NCBI GenBank assembly: GCA_943704525.1
Contig: CALSCQ010002599.1
Location: forward strand, 1 to 11,429
Source of the DNA: Pigoraptor vietnamica
Taxonomy: Eukaryota > Opisthokonta > Filasterea
Reading direction: 5' to 3'
DNA: 11,429 nucleotides
Below the pieces are notes generated by a model. The model had not been told where the DNA came from. It worked only from the letters and a program-made list of their open reading frames with translations, and searched no databases. Shown here piece by piece: positions 1-8,314 of the stretch (the first letter of the stretch is position 1; every line of letters starts with the position of its first letter). The position numbers and the translations under genes were made by a program.

Positions 1-137
1 GGCCCCCCCCCCCCCCCCACCACCAACTCACACACCTCTTCCCCTTCCGCGGTCCTCTTCTTATCTGGAAGTCAATAACTGTGGATCTAGAGAGTGTCTT
101 CCGACGCTAATCTCTGTGTCCCCCCCCCCCTCACCAG
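1..137 (+). other. 3' part of an SDHA intron
   Basis: No reading frame here continues SDHA upstream. The stretch ends in a C-rich pyrimidine tract and TCACCAG, followed at 138 by the phase-0 exon start Tyr-Asp-Thr-Val. It contains two C homopolymers (3-18 and 120-130). The donor is outside the window. Confidence 0.85.
3..18. repeat. C16 homopolymer
   Basis: Sixteen consecutive C in the intron before the first visible SDHA exon. A second run, C11 at 120-130, forms the polypyrimidine tract directly before the acceptor. The exact lengths may carry sequencing error. Confidence 0.85.
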
Positions 138-1623
138 TACGACACTGTCAAGGGCAGCGACTGGCTCGGTGACCAGGACGCCATCCACTACATGACGAGC
201 GAGGCGCCCCAGGCCGTCATTGAGCTCGAGGTGCGCGCCATTGGTCGTCCCCTTGCCACTTTTGTGGCACTGTGTGCGTGCGCGTGCGTATGACTGTTGT
301 GTTTGGACCGTTATCCCTGTATGTACCCAACCGTGCGAGTGGTGTCGATTTTTTCGACCCCCTTGGAGTGACTGCTGCTCCCTTTGCATAGTGTCGACGC
401 ACCTCGTTTAACCATCTTCCCACGCACGATCGCTCACATGCGATGCATTCCCCTCGTCTCCCAGCACTACGGTTGCCCCTTTTCGCGCACGGAGCAGGGC
501 AAGATCTACCAGCGCCCCTTTGGCGGCCAGTCGCGCGAATTCGGCAAGGGCGGGCAGGCGCACCGCTGCTGCGCCGTCGCTGACCGCACGGGCCACGCCC
601 TCCTCCACACGCTGTACGGACAGTCTCTCCGGTGGGTGACTAATGGGTTTACGCGCACTGCGTCCCCCTAGCTTTGTTTTAGCGTTACCGTTGGCCATGG
701 TCCCTCATGGTGTCTCGCATTCAATGTCGCAGCTACGACACGACTTACTTTGTCGAGTATTTTGCGCTTGACCTCTTGATGGAGGGCGACGAGTGCCGCG
801 GTGTCATTGCTCTCAACATGGAGGACGGTACCCTTCACCGCTTCCGCGCCGCCAACACGGTCCTCGCGACGGGCGGTTACGGCCGCGCCTACTTCAGGTG
901 TGTGCAAGTTTGGGAGTGGGCGAGGGGCCACGCATGCGCTATTCGTCCTCGCGATTTTGGTTTGTGTGTGTGCTGTAGAAGCTCTATTCGCCGTGATGTC
1001 GTGCGTCCTAGTGATACCAATTCGTTGCCTCACACACATCACTCAACTGGTACCCATCGCACTCCGCAGCTGCACCTCGGCGCACACGTGCACGGGCGAC
1101 GGCAACGCGATGGTCGCGCGCGCCGGCCTTCCCCTCGAGGACCTTGAGTTTGTGCAGTTCCACCCGACCGGCATTTACGGCGCCGGCTGCCTGATCACGG
1201 AGGTGGGTGTAATTCATGCTCAGCGCTCGCACAACGTGTTTGTAATCGCCCTCTGCGCGCACTCTCTGTGTCACTCGTGCGTGCTGCGTATTCCTTGTTT
1301 TCCTTTGACAAATTGCTTACGTTCGCCGCCCAGTCGCTTTTGCTTGTGGCCTTGAGTGGCTGTGCTCACCCTTGACGATTTGAATGCGTGCCACAGGGCT
1401 GCCGCGGCGAGGGCGGTTATCTGCTCAACAGCCAGGGCGAGCGCTTCATGGAGCGTTATGCGCCGACGGCGAAGGACCTCGCGTCCCGCGACGTCGTGTC
1501 GCGTGCGATGACGATTGAGATTCGCGAGGGCCGCGGGTGCGGTCCGGACAAGGATCACGGTGCGTGGGCACACGCCAGCCGTACATTCCGACGCGCACGC
1601 ACCCGCACACACCTCGACACACG

Positions 1624-1662
<39 letters not shown>

Positions 1663-2885
1663 TTTTAAACATGCGCTCACATGAAAGCGCCTGCGCATGC
1701 AACAAGGCTAAGAATGCTCGTTTCGCGCCGCACCCTTCAGTGTACCTCCAGCTTTCGCACCTCCCGGCGGAGATTCTCCACGAGCGGTTGCCCGGCATTT
1801 CGGAGACGGCGTCGATCTTTGCGGGCGTGGATGTGACGAAGGAGCCGATCCCCGTGCTGCCGACGGTCCACTACAACATGGGCGGCATCCCCACCAACTA
1901 CCACGGCCAGGTACGCCGTTGGGGCTATCAATTGTGAAAGTGCTTTTACGGACACGGTGCCACGTGCTTGGAGCACCATAAGCACTTCGCGCACAGACGA
2001 TTGTTGCGCACAATCAACCGGCGTGTGTACTTTCTATCGCCAGTCTCACGTCCCGTTTTCGATCATTATGCAGGTGATCGACCACCGCCAGGGCAAGGAC
2101 GTCGTCATCAAGGGCCTCTACGCCGCCGGCGAGGCTGCGTGCGCGTCTGTGCACGGCGCGAACCGCCTCGGTGCCAACTCGCTGCTCGACATTATCGTCT
2201 TTGGTCGCGCGTGCGCCAACCACATTGCGACGGTCAGCAAGCCGGGCGAGACGCAGAAGGCCCTGCCAGCCGGCGCTGGCGAGGTGCGTCGTCTGTCCTC
2301 GCTTAGCCGTTCCGGGTGCCGGTCCTTTTCATCGACACAACCGTGTGAACCCATGCACCGCTGTGATGATTTGGTTAGACGTGCCGCTTTGTTATGCTGT
2401 AGCGGTTTTCTTTTGCGTCCGGAGTTGTGACTGGTTTTTGACGGATGTTGCGTCCCCCCAAACACACCTCGCAGGCGTCGATTGCCAACATCGACAAGCT
2501 CCGCAACGCCAACGGAAAGACGCCGACGGCTGCCCTTCGCCTGAAAATGCAGAGGATCATGCAGAACAACGCCGCCGTGTTCCGGTGGGTTGCGTGCGCT
2601 CGCTCTCCCCCTCCTTCCCGTTTGCATTTCGTGTGGCTTTGCGCGCGCGCGCTCAGCCAATCGCACAATTATAACCGCAACACCGTGTTGTTCCTGAATT
2701 CGAGTAGCCCTCCTGTGCTCACATTTTCGCCGCCGTGAAAAACAGGACGGGCGATGTGCTCAAGGAGGGATGCACCCTCATCGACAAGGCCTACGCCGAG
2801 ATGCCCGACCTCAAGGTCCACGACAGGGGTGCGTTGTGCCGTTTCTGCGTGTCGACATGCTGTACTTCTGTGCTTTTGTGTGTGC

Positions 2886-2918
<33 letters not shown>

Positions 2919-3534
2919 TGTGTGTACGATACGAACGCACTTGACACCTGTCTTTGTGCGCAGGCATGATCTGGAACAGCGACCTCGTCGAGACGCTCGA
3001 GCTCCAAAACCTCATGCTCAACGCCGTCCAGACAATGTACGCCGCCGAGGCGCGCAAGGAGTCGCGCGGTGCCCACGCCCGCGAGGTGAGCCCCTTCATG
3101 CGCAACGTGTAATCGTGGACGCACGTCTATGATTCATGCTGACCAGGCATTTCTGTCAGCGCAACGAAAGCTCCTGCGCCTAGTTCACGTTACTGTCGCA
3201 TCGCACTTATTGCTGTTCTGTTTCGTTTGTTCCCAGGACTTCCCCAACCGTTCGGATGAGTACGACTTCTCGAAGCCGCTGGAGGGCCAGAAGAAGAAGG
3301 ACCTGTCGGAGCACTGGCGCAAGCACACGCTCTCGTACATGGACGAGGCCACTGGCAAGGTCGAGCTCAGGTGAGTGTGCCTTCTCTAAACGCCTACGCA
3401 CGGCACCTGCGTTCTTATGTTTGTTTCGGTGCAAACGTACTCACACTGGCCTGTTTCGCAGGTACCGCAACGTCATTGATAACGTGCTCAGCGACGAGTG
3501 CAAGACGGTTCCCCCGGCACTTCGTGTGTACTAG
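138..3534 (+). CDS. SDHA: Succinate dehydrogenase flavoprotein subunit, mitochondrial (5' partial, 12 exons)
   Basis: Catalytic FAD subunit of respiratory complex II: oxidises succinate to fumarate on the matrix side of the inner mitochondrial membrane and passes electrons to the iron-sulfur subunit. Exons: 138-230, 465-631, 733-897, 1070-1202, 1397-1559, 1741-1910, 2074-2283, 2475-2584, 2746-2828, 2964-3085, 3237-3370, 3462-3534. Joined they give 540 residues, TAG stop at 3532-3534, and match animal SDHA nearly end to end from [15 protein letters not shown] to VPPALRVY. Active-site residues by family knowledge, numbered within this fragment: His173 (FHPTG), Glu186 (TEGCRGEGG), Arg217 (ASRDVV), His284 (PTVHYNMGG), Arg328 ([10 protein letters not shown]); Glu317 lies in the FAD-contacting AAGEA segment. 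The mitochondrial presequence, Rossmann motif and FAD-linking His (about 120 residues) lie left of the window. All junctions are GT-AG and keep frame; no breaks seen. Very sure. Confidence 0.97.
1628..1661. repeat. (CA)17 microsatellite in an SDHA intron
   Basis: Seventeen uninterrupted CA units within the intron 1560-1740, preceded by looser CACG/ACAC sequence. The sense strand of the transcript carries CA, while several other introns here carry TG. Confidence 0.95.
2877..2926. repeat. Alternating TG/(GC)7/(GT)12 tract in an SDHA intron
   Basis: About 50 bases of strict purine-pyrimidine alternation in the intron 2829-2963: TGTG words, then seven GC units (2888-2901), then twelve GT units (2902-2925). 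This is the sequence type known to adopt left-handed Z-DNA under negative supercoiling. Whether it does so here is inference. Confidence 0.93.
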
Positions 3535-4131
3535 ACATCACGAGCTTAGCGGGTTGGGTCGGTTGCCGTGGGCGATGTAGGAAAAAGTACGCGGTAGGCG
3601 ATGTAGGAAGAAGTACGCGTGCAAAAGAATGAAGTCCGGACAACTCACGTGAGGCGTTGCCATGGCGTTTTTGAAATGTTCTACGGGACTCACCATGTCT
3701 CAGTTGATGTGAACCTGTGCGGTTTTGGGGCCGATTTTGGCTGGCAACTTCAATTTAGACCCTCCGGACACTGGCGATCTGGGCATACCAAGCCACACAA
3801 CACTTCGTTTCACACCACGGCTAGGCGCCTCCTCTCTCGCTCTCTCGCGCCCCCGCTCACGACAACCGTCAAGATTGTCGCACATATATCCGCGTGCGTG
3901 CCTTTGTGTGCGTCTGTGTGCGCTGTTGTGACAGTAATCTTCCAAACAACATTGATTTTGGGCTATTCGCGACACGCCCCGTGTTGTCACGTTTACCCTT
4001 CCTACATCGGCAATTTACCACTCTATCGCGGCGTTCCTTTTTCGCATGCGTGTTGGTGCCTCTCGCGCTAGGGAGGGCTGAGGCCCTGTCCCTTCTCTTT
4101 CCTCATCGCGCGAACCATTGCGTCGGTGAAA
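3535..4131. other. Intergenic region between SDHA and the channel gene
   Basis: SDHA 3' flank plus the 5' flank of the channel gene. No supported gene. It holds the 26-base tandem duplication at 3571-3619, a CACGTG at 3646-3651, a pyrimidine-rich TCTCTCGC stretch around 3830-3855, a weak TATA-like CATATATC at 3883-3890, and TGTGTGCG words around 3903-3930. I see no AATAAA after the SDHA stop. Confidence 0.7.
3571..3619. repeat. Two-copy tandem repeat, period 26, after SDHA
   Basis: GGCGATGTAGGAAAAAGTAC followed by GCG at 3571-3593 recurs at 3597-3619 with one change (A to G in the A-run), separated by GTA. It lies 37 bases after the SDHA stop, probably in its 3' UTR. Confidence 0.9.
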
Positions 4132-7100
4132 ATGGACGGCCGTTCGGGATCAGCACGTGTGGTGCGAGGTGCGTCCGCGAAGGACCGCGGCAACGACATT
4201 GATGGCGTCGTGACGGTGGACGTCGACGATACTGACAATCAAGCTGCACCACTTCCCGGCGCTATCCTCGTGGAAGACGCCGAGTCGCACGGGAGTGGGC
4301 GCATCGCGAGTGCGTCGCGGGGCGTGCGCGCGACACACGCTGATCGGATTGGTTCCGGGAGGGGTGAGCGTGTGGGCTCGGGTGCGCGTCGCCATGGCGG
4401 GGGCGGGGGCGGGGGCCTTGCTCCCCCGTCGGACGTCGTTCGCGTCGCCTCTTTTTCGGACATTGGCGGCGACATATGCATGGACCCCGTGATATACGGC
4501 AACGCGTCCGCCGAACCCGCGCCGCAGCGAACCGTCGAGTTTGTCAACAACCGCATGTCAGTCGTCGACAAGACGGACGGGCGAAAGGGCGATCTCACTG
4601 CCGCCGCGACCGAGTTTAATCTCCGGCGCCGACAGAGCATGACGCAGCTCAACTCGGAGGAGCCCCTCGTGACCGACCCCGCGGCGCTGGACAACGAGAA
4701 GGCGAAGGCTCTCAGGCGGCGAAGGTCGAGCTTGCAGGCGATCGAAGAGATCGGCATGAGCAGACAAGCGAGCGTTGCGTCGCTGCGCGGGCGCACGTCG
4801 CGGCGTGCGTCGGTCGTTGAGCCGAGTCAGAAGTTGGCGGCCGCCGTTCTCGGAGAACAAGCGGCTGTGCGACAGGCGCTCATCAAGGGGGCCGAGGCGG
4901 AGAAGCCCGAAGTGGCGGCGGCGGCGGCGGTGGAAGAGATGAAGCCGTTCTACAAGCGCGTTATCCACCCGCTCTCCCCCTTCCGCTTCTACTGGGATCT
5001 TGCGATGAGCCTCTGCACCATGTACATCATCATCGCGCTGCCCGTGTCGATCGCCTTCTTTCTGGACGGCGTGGGCGTGGGGTGGTTCGCTTTCAACGTC
5101 GTTATCGACGCGCTCTTTATCGTCGACATTTTCGTCAACCTCCGCACGGGATACATCGAGGGGATTAACGGCGAGGTCGTCATGGACCCCAAGCGAGTGG
5201 CAAAGGCATACATGAGATCGTGGTTCCTCGTGGACTTCCTGTCGTCGATACCGCTCGACTACATCGCCGACATTGGGGGCGGCAGCGACGCGCAGGGCGC
5301 CGTTCGAATTTCGCGCGCGCTCAAGCTTATCCGCCTCCTCCGTGTGGCGAAGCTGCTGCGCATCTCCCGCATGCTGCGATATCTTGCGCGGTGGGAGGGC
5401 CTCGTGCGCGTCGGGTCGACAGTTTTCGGGATCGCCAAGCTCCTGTTTTCCGTCGCGCTCTTCCTTCACTGGAATGCGTGCGTGCAGGTGCGTACGCCCT
5501 CTGCCGCGCCCGCGTGTCGTAAAGTCCACGCGGTCACTCTGTCGTCGTAACTGTTGTGTGCTCAACCACACTCATTTTGATGCCCTTCAAACGCAGTACC
5601 TCGTTGCCGAGCTCTCGGACTTCCCACCGGGCTGCTGGGTGCGGACAAACAACGTCATGGGCGAATCTCCCTTTGTGCTCTACTCGTGGGCCGTGTTCAT
5701 CGCGATCAGCAACATGATTGCGTGCGGCTATGGGCAACTGCCCCCGCAGATCCTGCAGGAGGCCTGGGTCAACATTGTCAGGTGTGTGCGCTTGTGTGTG
5801 GGTGTGTGTGTGTGTGTGAGGTTGTGTGTGTGCGCGCGCCTGTGTGTGTCGTGTGTGCGCGCGTGTGTGTGCGCGTGTGTCGAGTGTATGCGTGTGTGCG
5901 TTTAAGAGTATGTTGAGTGAGTGAGCGTGGAGCATGAGTGCTTGCCGTATGTTGTGCACTGCGCAATGACGGGTGAAACTCCCTTCTCAAGCTGAATTCT
6001 TTTCTCCCTCTCCAGCATTCTCTTTGGCGCTATCATCTACGCCATTTTTATTGGCAAGATCTCGGTCGCCGTGTTGAGCATTGATGCGGCGGGACGTGCG
6101 TATGAGGAGAAGGTGGGCTGCAATAGGGTCACGCGTAGATCGTGTGGCGTGTACCGTGTGTGTGTGCGTATGTGTCATTGTCGTGTGTGCGTATGTGTGT
6201 CAATGTCGTGTGCGCTTGTGCGCGTTGCGGATATAGGTGCGTATGTGAGCGTGTGCGTGGGTGTCTGTGTGTTTTCTGATTTGCCCATCTCACGTGCGTG
6301 TGACCGCCGCAGATGTCGCAAGTGGACCAATATTTGTTTCAGAACAACTTTCCGCTGGAAATGCGCCGGAAGGTACAGGAGTACTACGAACACCGATACA
6401 CGAACAAGCGACTCTACGACGAGGCCACCATAGTCCAGGACATGTCGCCCTCGCTGCAGAAGGTGTGGAACGGGAGCGATTTATCACTCACACATAACAA
6501 GTTCTCGACAGTCCAATAGAGTCTTCGCGCCACTCTCGCCCACATACAGAGACGCACACTTCGCACACATACAGAGACACGCACACACCGCACACATACA
6601 GAGACGCACACACACCACACACATGCATTCCGATAATTCTCCCACTACACACACGCGGTCACGCCAAGTCCAGCGTTTCAAACTGAACTATTCACTCACG
6701 TGACGTCGGTGCGCAGGAACTTGCGCTGCTCAAGTGCGCGGACCTCGTGAAGGCGGTGCCCTTCTTGCAGCAGGGAAGCAAGAGCTTCGTCACGGCGGTT
6801 GTGTGCGCCCTCCAGTTCCACGTGTTCATGCCCGGGGATTGGATCGTCGAGGAGGTACGCACGTCGTCTACTGTACTGGGTGCGCGTGGCTGCGCACACA
6901 CCCTCCGCACCCGACGCACATGCTCCTTCTCGCTCCTATCGCCTAACAGTCTCGTTCATACTTGAATCAATTGCGTGTGAACGCGCCTCATCGGCAAATG
7001 TCTCAAATGTGTATCACATTCCCTTACAGGGAATGGTCGGCCAAGAGATGTTCTTTATTCGCAAGGGCACCGTCGAAGTCTTCTGCCTCGCCGAAGAGGA

Positions 7101-7706
7101 GGACCCGACGCACCCGAAGCGAGTCGTCACGATTTCAGAGGGCGCGTTTTTTGGAGGTTCGTGTCTGTGTGGTCTGCGTGGGAGTTGCAACCAGCTGACT
7201 GCTATGTTGGGGTGCGCCAGTACTTCGCTCGATCAGCCTTTGTCTTTGTGCCAGAGACGTCCTATCGTCATCGCTATCCGGCAAACGTCTGACCCGCCAA
7301 ACTCGCACAGAAATTGCCGTCCTTTCAAACAACCTCCGCCGCTCAGCGTCCGTGCGCGCTAAGGTCCCCTGCGACATCTACACCCTGTCCAAGTCGGACC
7401 TGCACGCGATTCTCCTGGACTTCCCCGAGATGGGGGCAATCCTTAAAAAGGTGCGTTCAGTATTGTGCGTCTTCGAGTGTATTCGGCTGGGATCTAACGC
7501 GCGGGACACCATTGCCACCATAGGTCGCCGCTGAACGACTTCAGAACATGGGCGGGATCGAGAACGTCGACATGGCCGAAGCCGAAACGAAGCACACGGA
7601 GAGTTTTGCGTCGCTTGCCTTTGATGACGACGACGCTGCCGAACAGCGCGACTCTGTACGGCTCAGCAGGCTCAGCCACCCAGCAACACGTGACTCATCC
7701 ACGTGA
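4132..7706 (+). CDS. HCN-like hyperpolarisation/cyclic-nucleotide-gated cation channel, 791 residues, 8 exons
   Basis: Six-helix plasma-membrane cation channel with a C-linker and cyclic-nucleotide-binding domain (CNBD). Exons: 4132-5487, 5597-5781, 6016-6112, 6313-6462, 6717-6854, 7030-7156, 7311-7450, 7524-7706 (TGA). Start is the ATG at 4132 in an AAAATGG context. Residues 1-275: low-complexity, Gly7 near 88-94, basophilic kinase sites at S169, S200 and S227. HCN-type pre-S1 and S1 (VIHPLSPFRFYWDL); S1 about 288-312, S2 319-341, S3 362-379, S4 392-417, S5 431-451, S6 508-535. Pore: LHWNACVQ, DFPPGCW, filter ACGYG at 494-498. C-linker has YYEHRY; the CNBD (about 600-742) has MPGDWI, FFGEIAVL (Glu685), RRSASVRA (Arg695, Ser696) and helix VAAERL. 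The acidic tail ends in SST. It resembles animal HCN more than plant KAT or CNG channels. Oddities: altered filter and unbroken S4. Voltage and cAMP gating are inferred. Confidence 0.93.
5782..5901. repeat. TG/CG-rich simple repeat filling the 5' half of channel intron 2
   Basis: About 120 bases built almost entirely from GTGTGT, GTGCGC and GTGCGT words, starting at the donor itself (GTGTGTGC at 5782). The tract is mostly alternating purine-pyrimidine and contains many donor-like words. Confidence 0.9.
6155..6208. repeat. Two-copy TG-rich repeat in channel intron 3
   Basis: GTGTGTGCGTATGTGT is present at 6160-6175 and again at 6183-6198 (period 23), each followed by a CATTGTCG/CAATGTCG variant. 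It lies within the intron 6113-6312. Confidence 0.85.
6541..6605. repeat. Three spaced copies of CACATACAGAGAC in channel intron 4
   Basis: Exact 13-base copies at 6541-6553, 6566-6578 and 6593-6605 (spacing 25 and 27), embedded in CA-rich sequence of the intron 6463-6716. The array is an imperfect minisatellite. Confidence 0.9.
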
Positions 7707-7754
7707 TATAACACGTGATCACTAAATGCTGGACGTCAGGTTCGATGCCACGTG
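7687..7754. promoter_or_regulatory. Cluster of four CACGTG hexamers
   Basis: Palindromic CACGTG occurs at 7687-7692, 7700-7705, 7712-7717 and 7749-7754; three are followed by A. The first two lie in the last codons of the channel gene and the second overlaps its TGA stop. CACGTG is the classical E-box/G-box recognised by bHLH and bZIP factors. A regulatory role is inference, since the hexamer is also scattered elsewhere in this GC-rich window. Confidence 0.35.
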
Positions 7755-7964
7755 CATCCGGGAGTTTAGATGAAGTGAATTATTGAAAAATGGATTCGCA
7801 TACGGGGTGGGTTTATTTGAATTTAAGAGTAAGAGGCTGCTTCAGGGACTCTTTGAGATGGGGTGGTGTGTGGGCGTGCGGAAAAGGCAAAAACACAAAA
7901 AACCGCAATGAAAAAAAAAATTGGGGGCGCGGCCCATACATTGTCCATAGTGAAGGGGCGTCCG

Positions 7965-7970
7965 AATAAA
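7965..7970 (+). terminator. Candidate polyadenylation hexamer AATAAA
   Basis: AATAAA lies about 260 bases after the channel stop codon, a plausible 3' UTR length. A second AATAAA is at 8107-8112. No other evidence of a cleavage site is visible. Confidence 0.3.
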
Positions 7971-8023
7971 CGCACGCGCGGAGTGAAACGGTTGCCACGC
8001 GCAACACGAGATCCAGTCATGCC

Positions 8024-8030
8024 TATATAA
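8024..8030 (+). promoter_or_regulatory. Candidate TATA box upstream of 14-3-3
   Basis: TATATAA in the context CCTATATAAAG, 451 bases before the 14-3-3 ATG. It could position transcription start only if the leader is long or contains a 5' UTR intron. It lies inside an AT-rich island where such words arise by chance. Confidence 0.25.
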
Positions 8031-8292
8031 AGAAATTTCGCAGCGCCAGAAATTCCTTATTATGGGTATTTTGAAGGGATAATGTATTTATTTAGATATA
8101 AATTCAAATAAATAACTTGATTTGTAAATTTTGTGACAATCGGTGAAAAACGGCCCGCCCGCCTTTATTAGATAAATTTCTTACTATGGATTTACTATGA
8201 AATTGCGAATTATTTTTTGCCCCTTTTTCACGATTGGTGTGCTTTGGTCGATTCTATGAAAATGTATGGCGCGCTTTTTTTGTCCTTCTCTT

Positions 8293-8314
8293 TGTGTGTG
8301 TGTGTGTGTGTGTG
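8293..8314. repeat. (TG)11 microsatellite upstream of 14-3-3
   Basis: Eleven TG units, followed by TGCGTGTGCCTGCAG, in the 5' flank of the 14-3-3 gene. Confidence 0.9.

Larger units (their letters stand above)
7812..8112. repeat. 14-base inverted repeat bounding a 301-base AT-rich segment
   Basis: TTTATTTGAATTTA at 7812-7825 is the exact reverse complement of TAAATTCAAATAAA at 8099-8112. The right arm is also part of a small hairpin (TATTTATTT 8085-8093 with AAATAAATA 8106-8114). No clear target-site duplication flanks it and no transposase is present. It could be a decayed miniature inverted-repeat element or a chance match in AT-rich DNA. Confidence 0.5.

Noticed and set aside
138-3534. 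Bacterial origin or a pseudogene for SDHA
   Set aside because: Eleven in-frame GT-AG introns, intact active-site residues and near-complete match to mitochondrial SDHA argue for a normal nuclear gene.
4126-4131. GTG six bases upstream as an alternative start of the channel
   Set aside because: The ATG at 4132 has a strong AAAATGG context, and a GTG start is not expected in a nuclear eukaryotic gene.
4558-5571. 337-codon open frame on the minus strand opposite the channel
   Set aside because: It is a frame shadow of the strongly biased channel exon 1; the plus frame has clear membrane helices and HCN motifs.
6541-6605. Spaced short repeats resembling a tiny CRISPR array
   Set aside because: Units of 13 bases, spacers of 12-14 bases that are themselves CA-rich, and location in a eukaryotic intron fit a minisatellite.
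7739-7749. GGTTCGATGCC resembles a tRNA B box
   Set aside because: No A box or foldable cloverleaf with an acceptor stem and anticodon arm can be drawn around it; the upstream bases are the CACGTG cluster.
7823-8020. 65-codon minus-strand frame with a hydrophobic stretch in the AT-rich island
   Set aside because: The Phe-rich segment comes from the A-run near 7911-7920; no homology, no good start context, and it lies inside the inverted-repeat segment.
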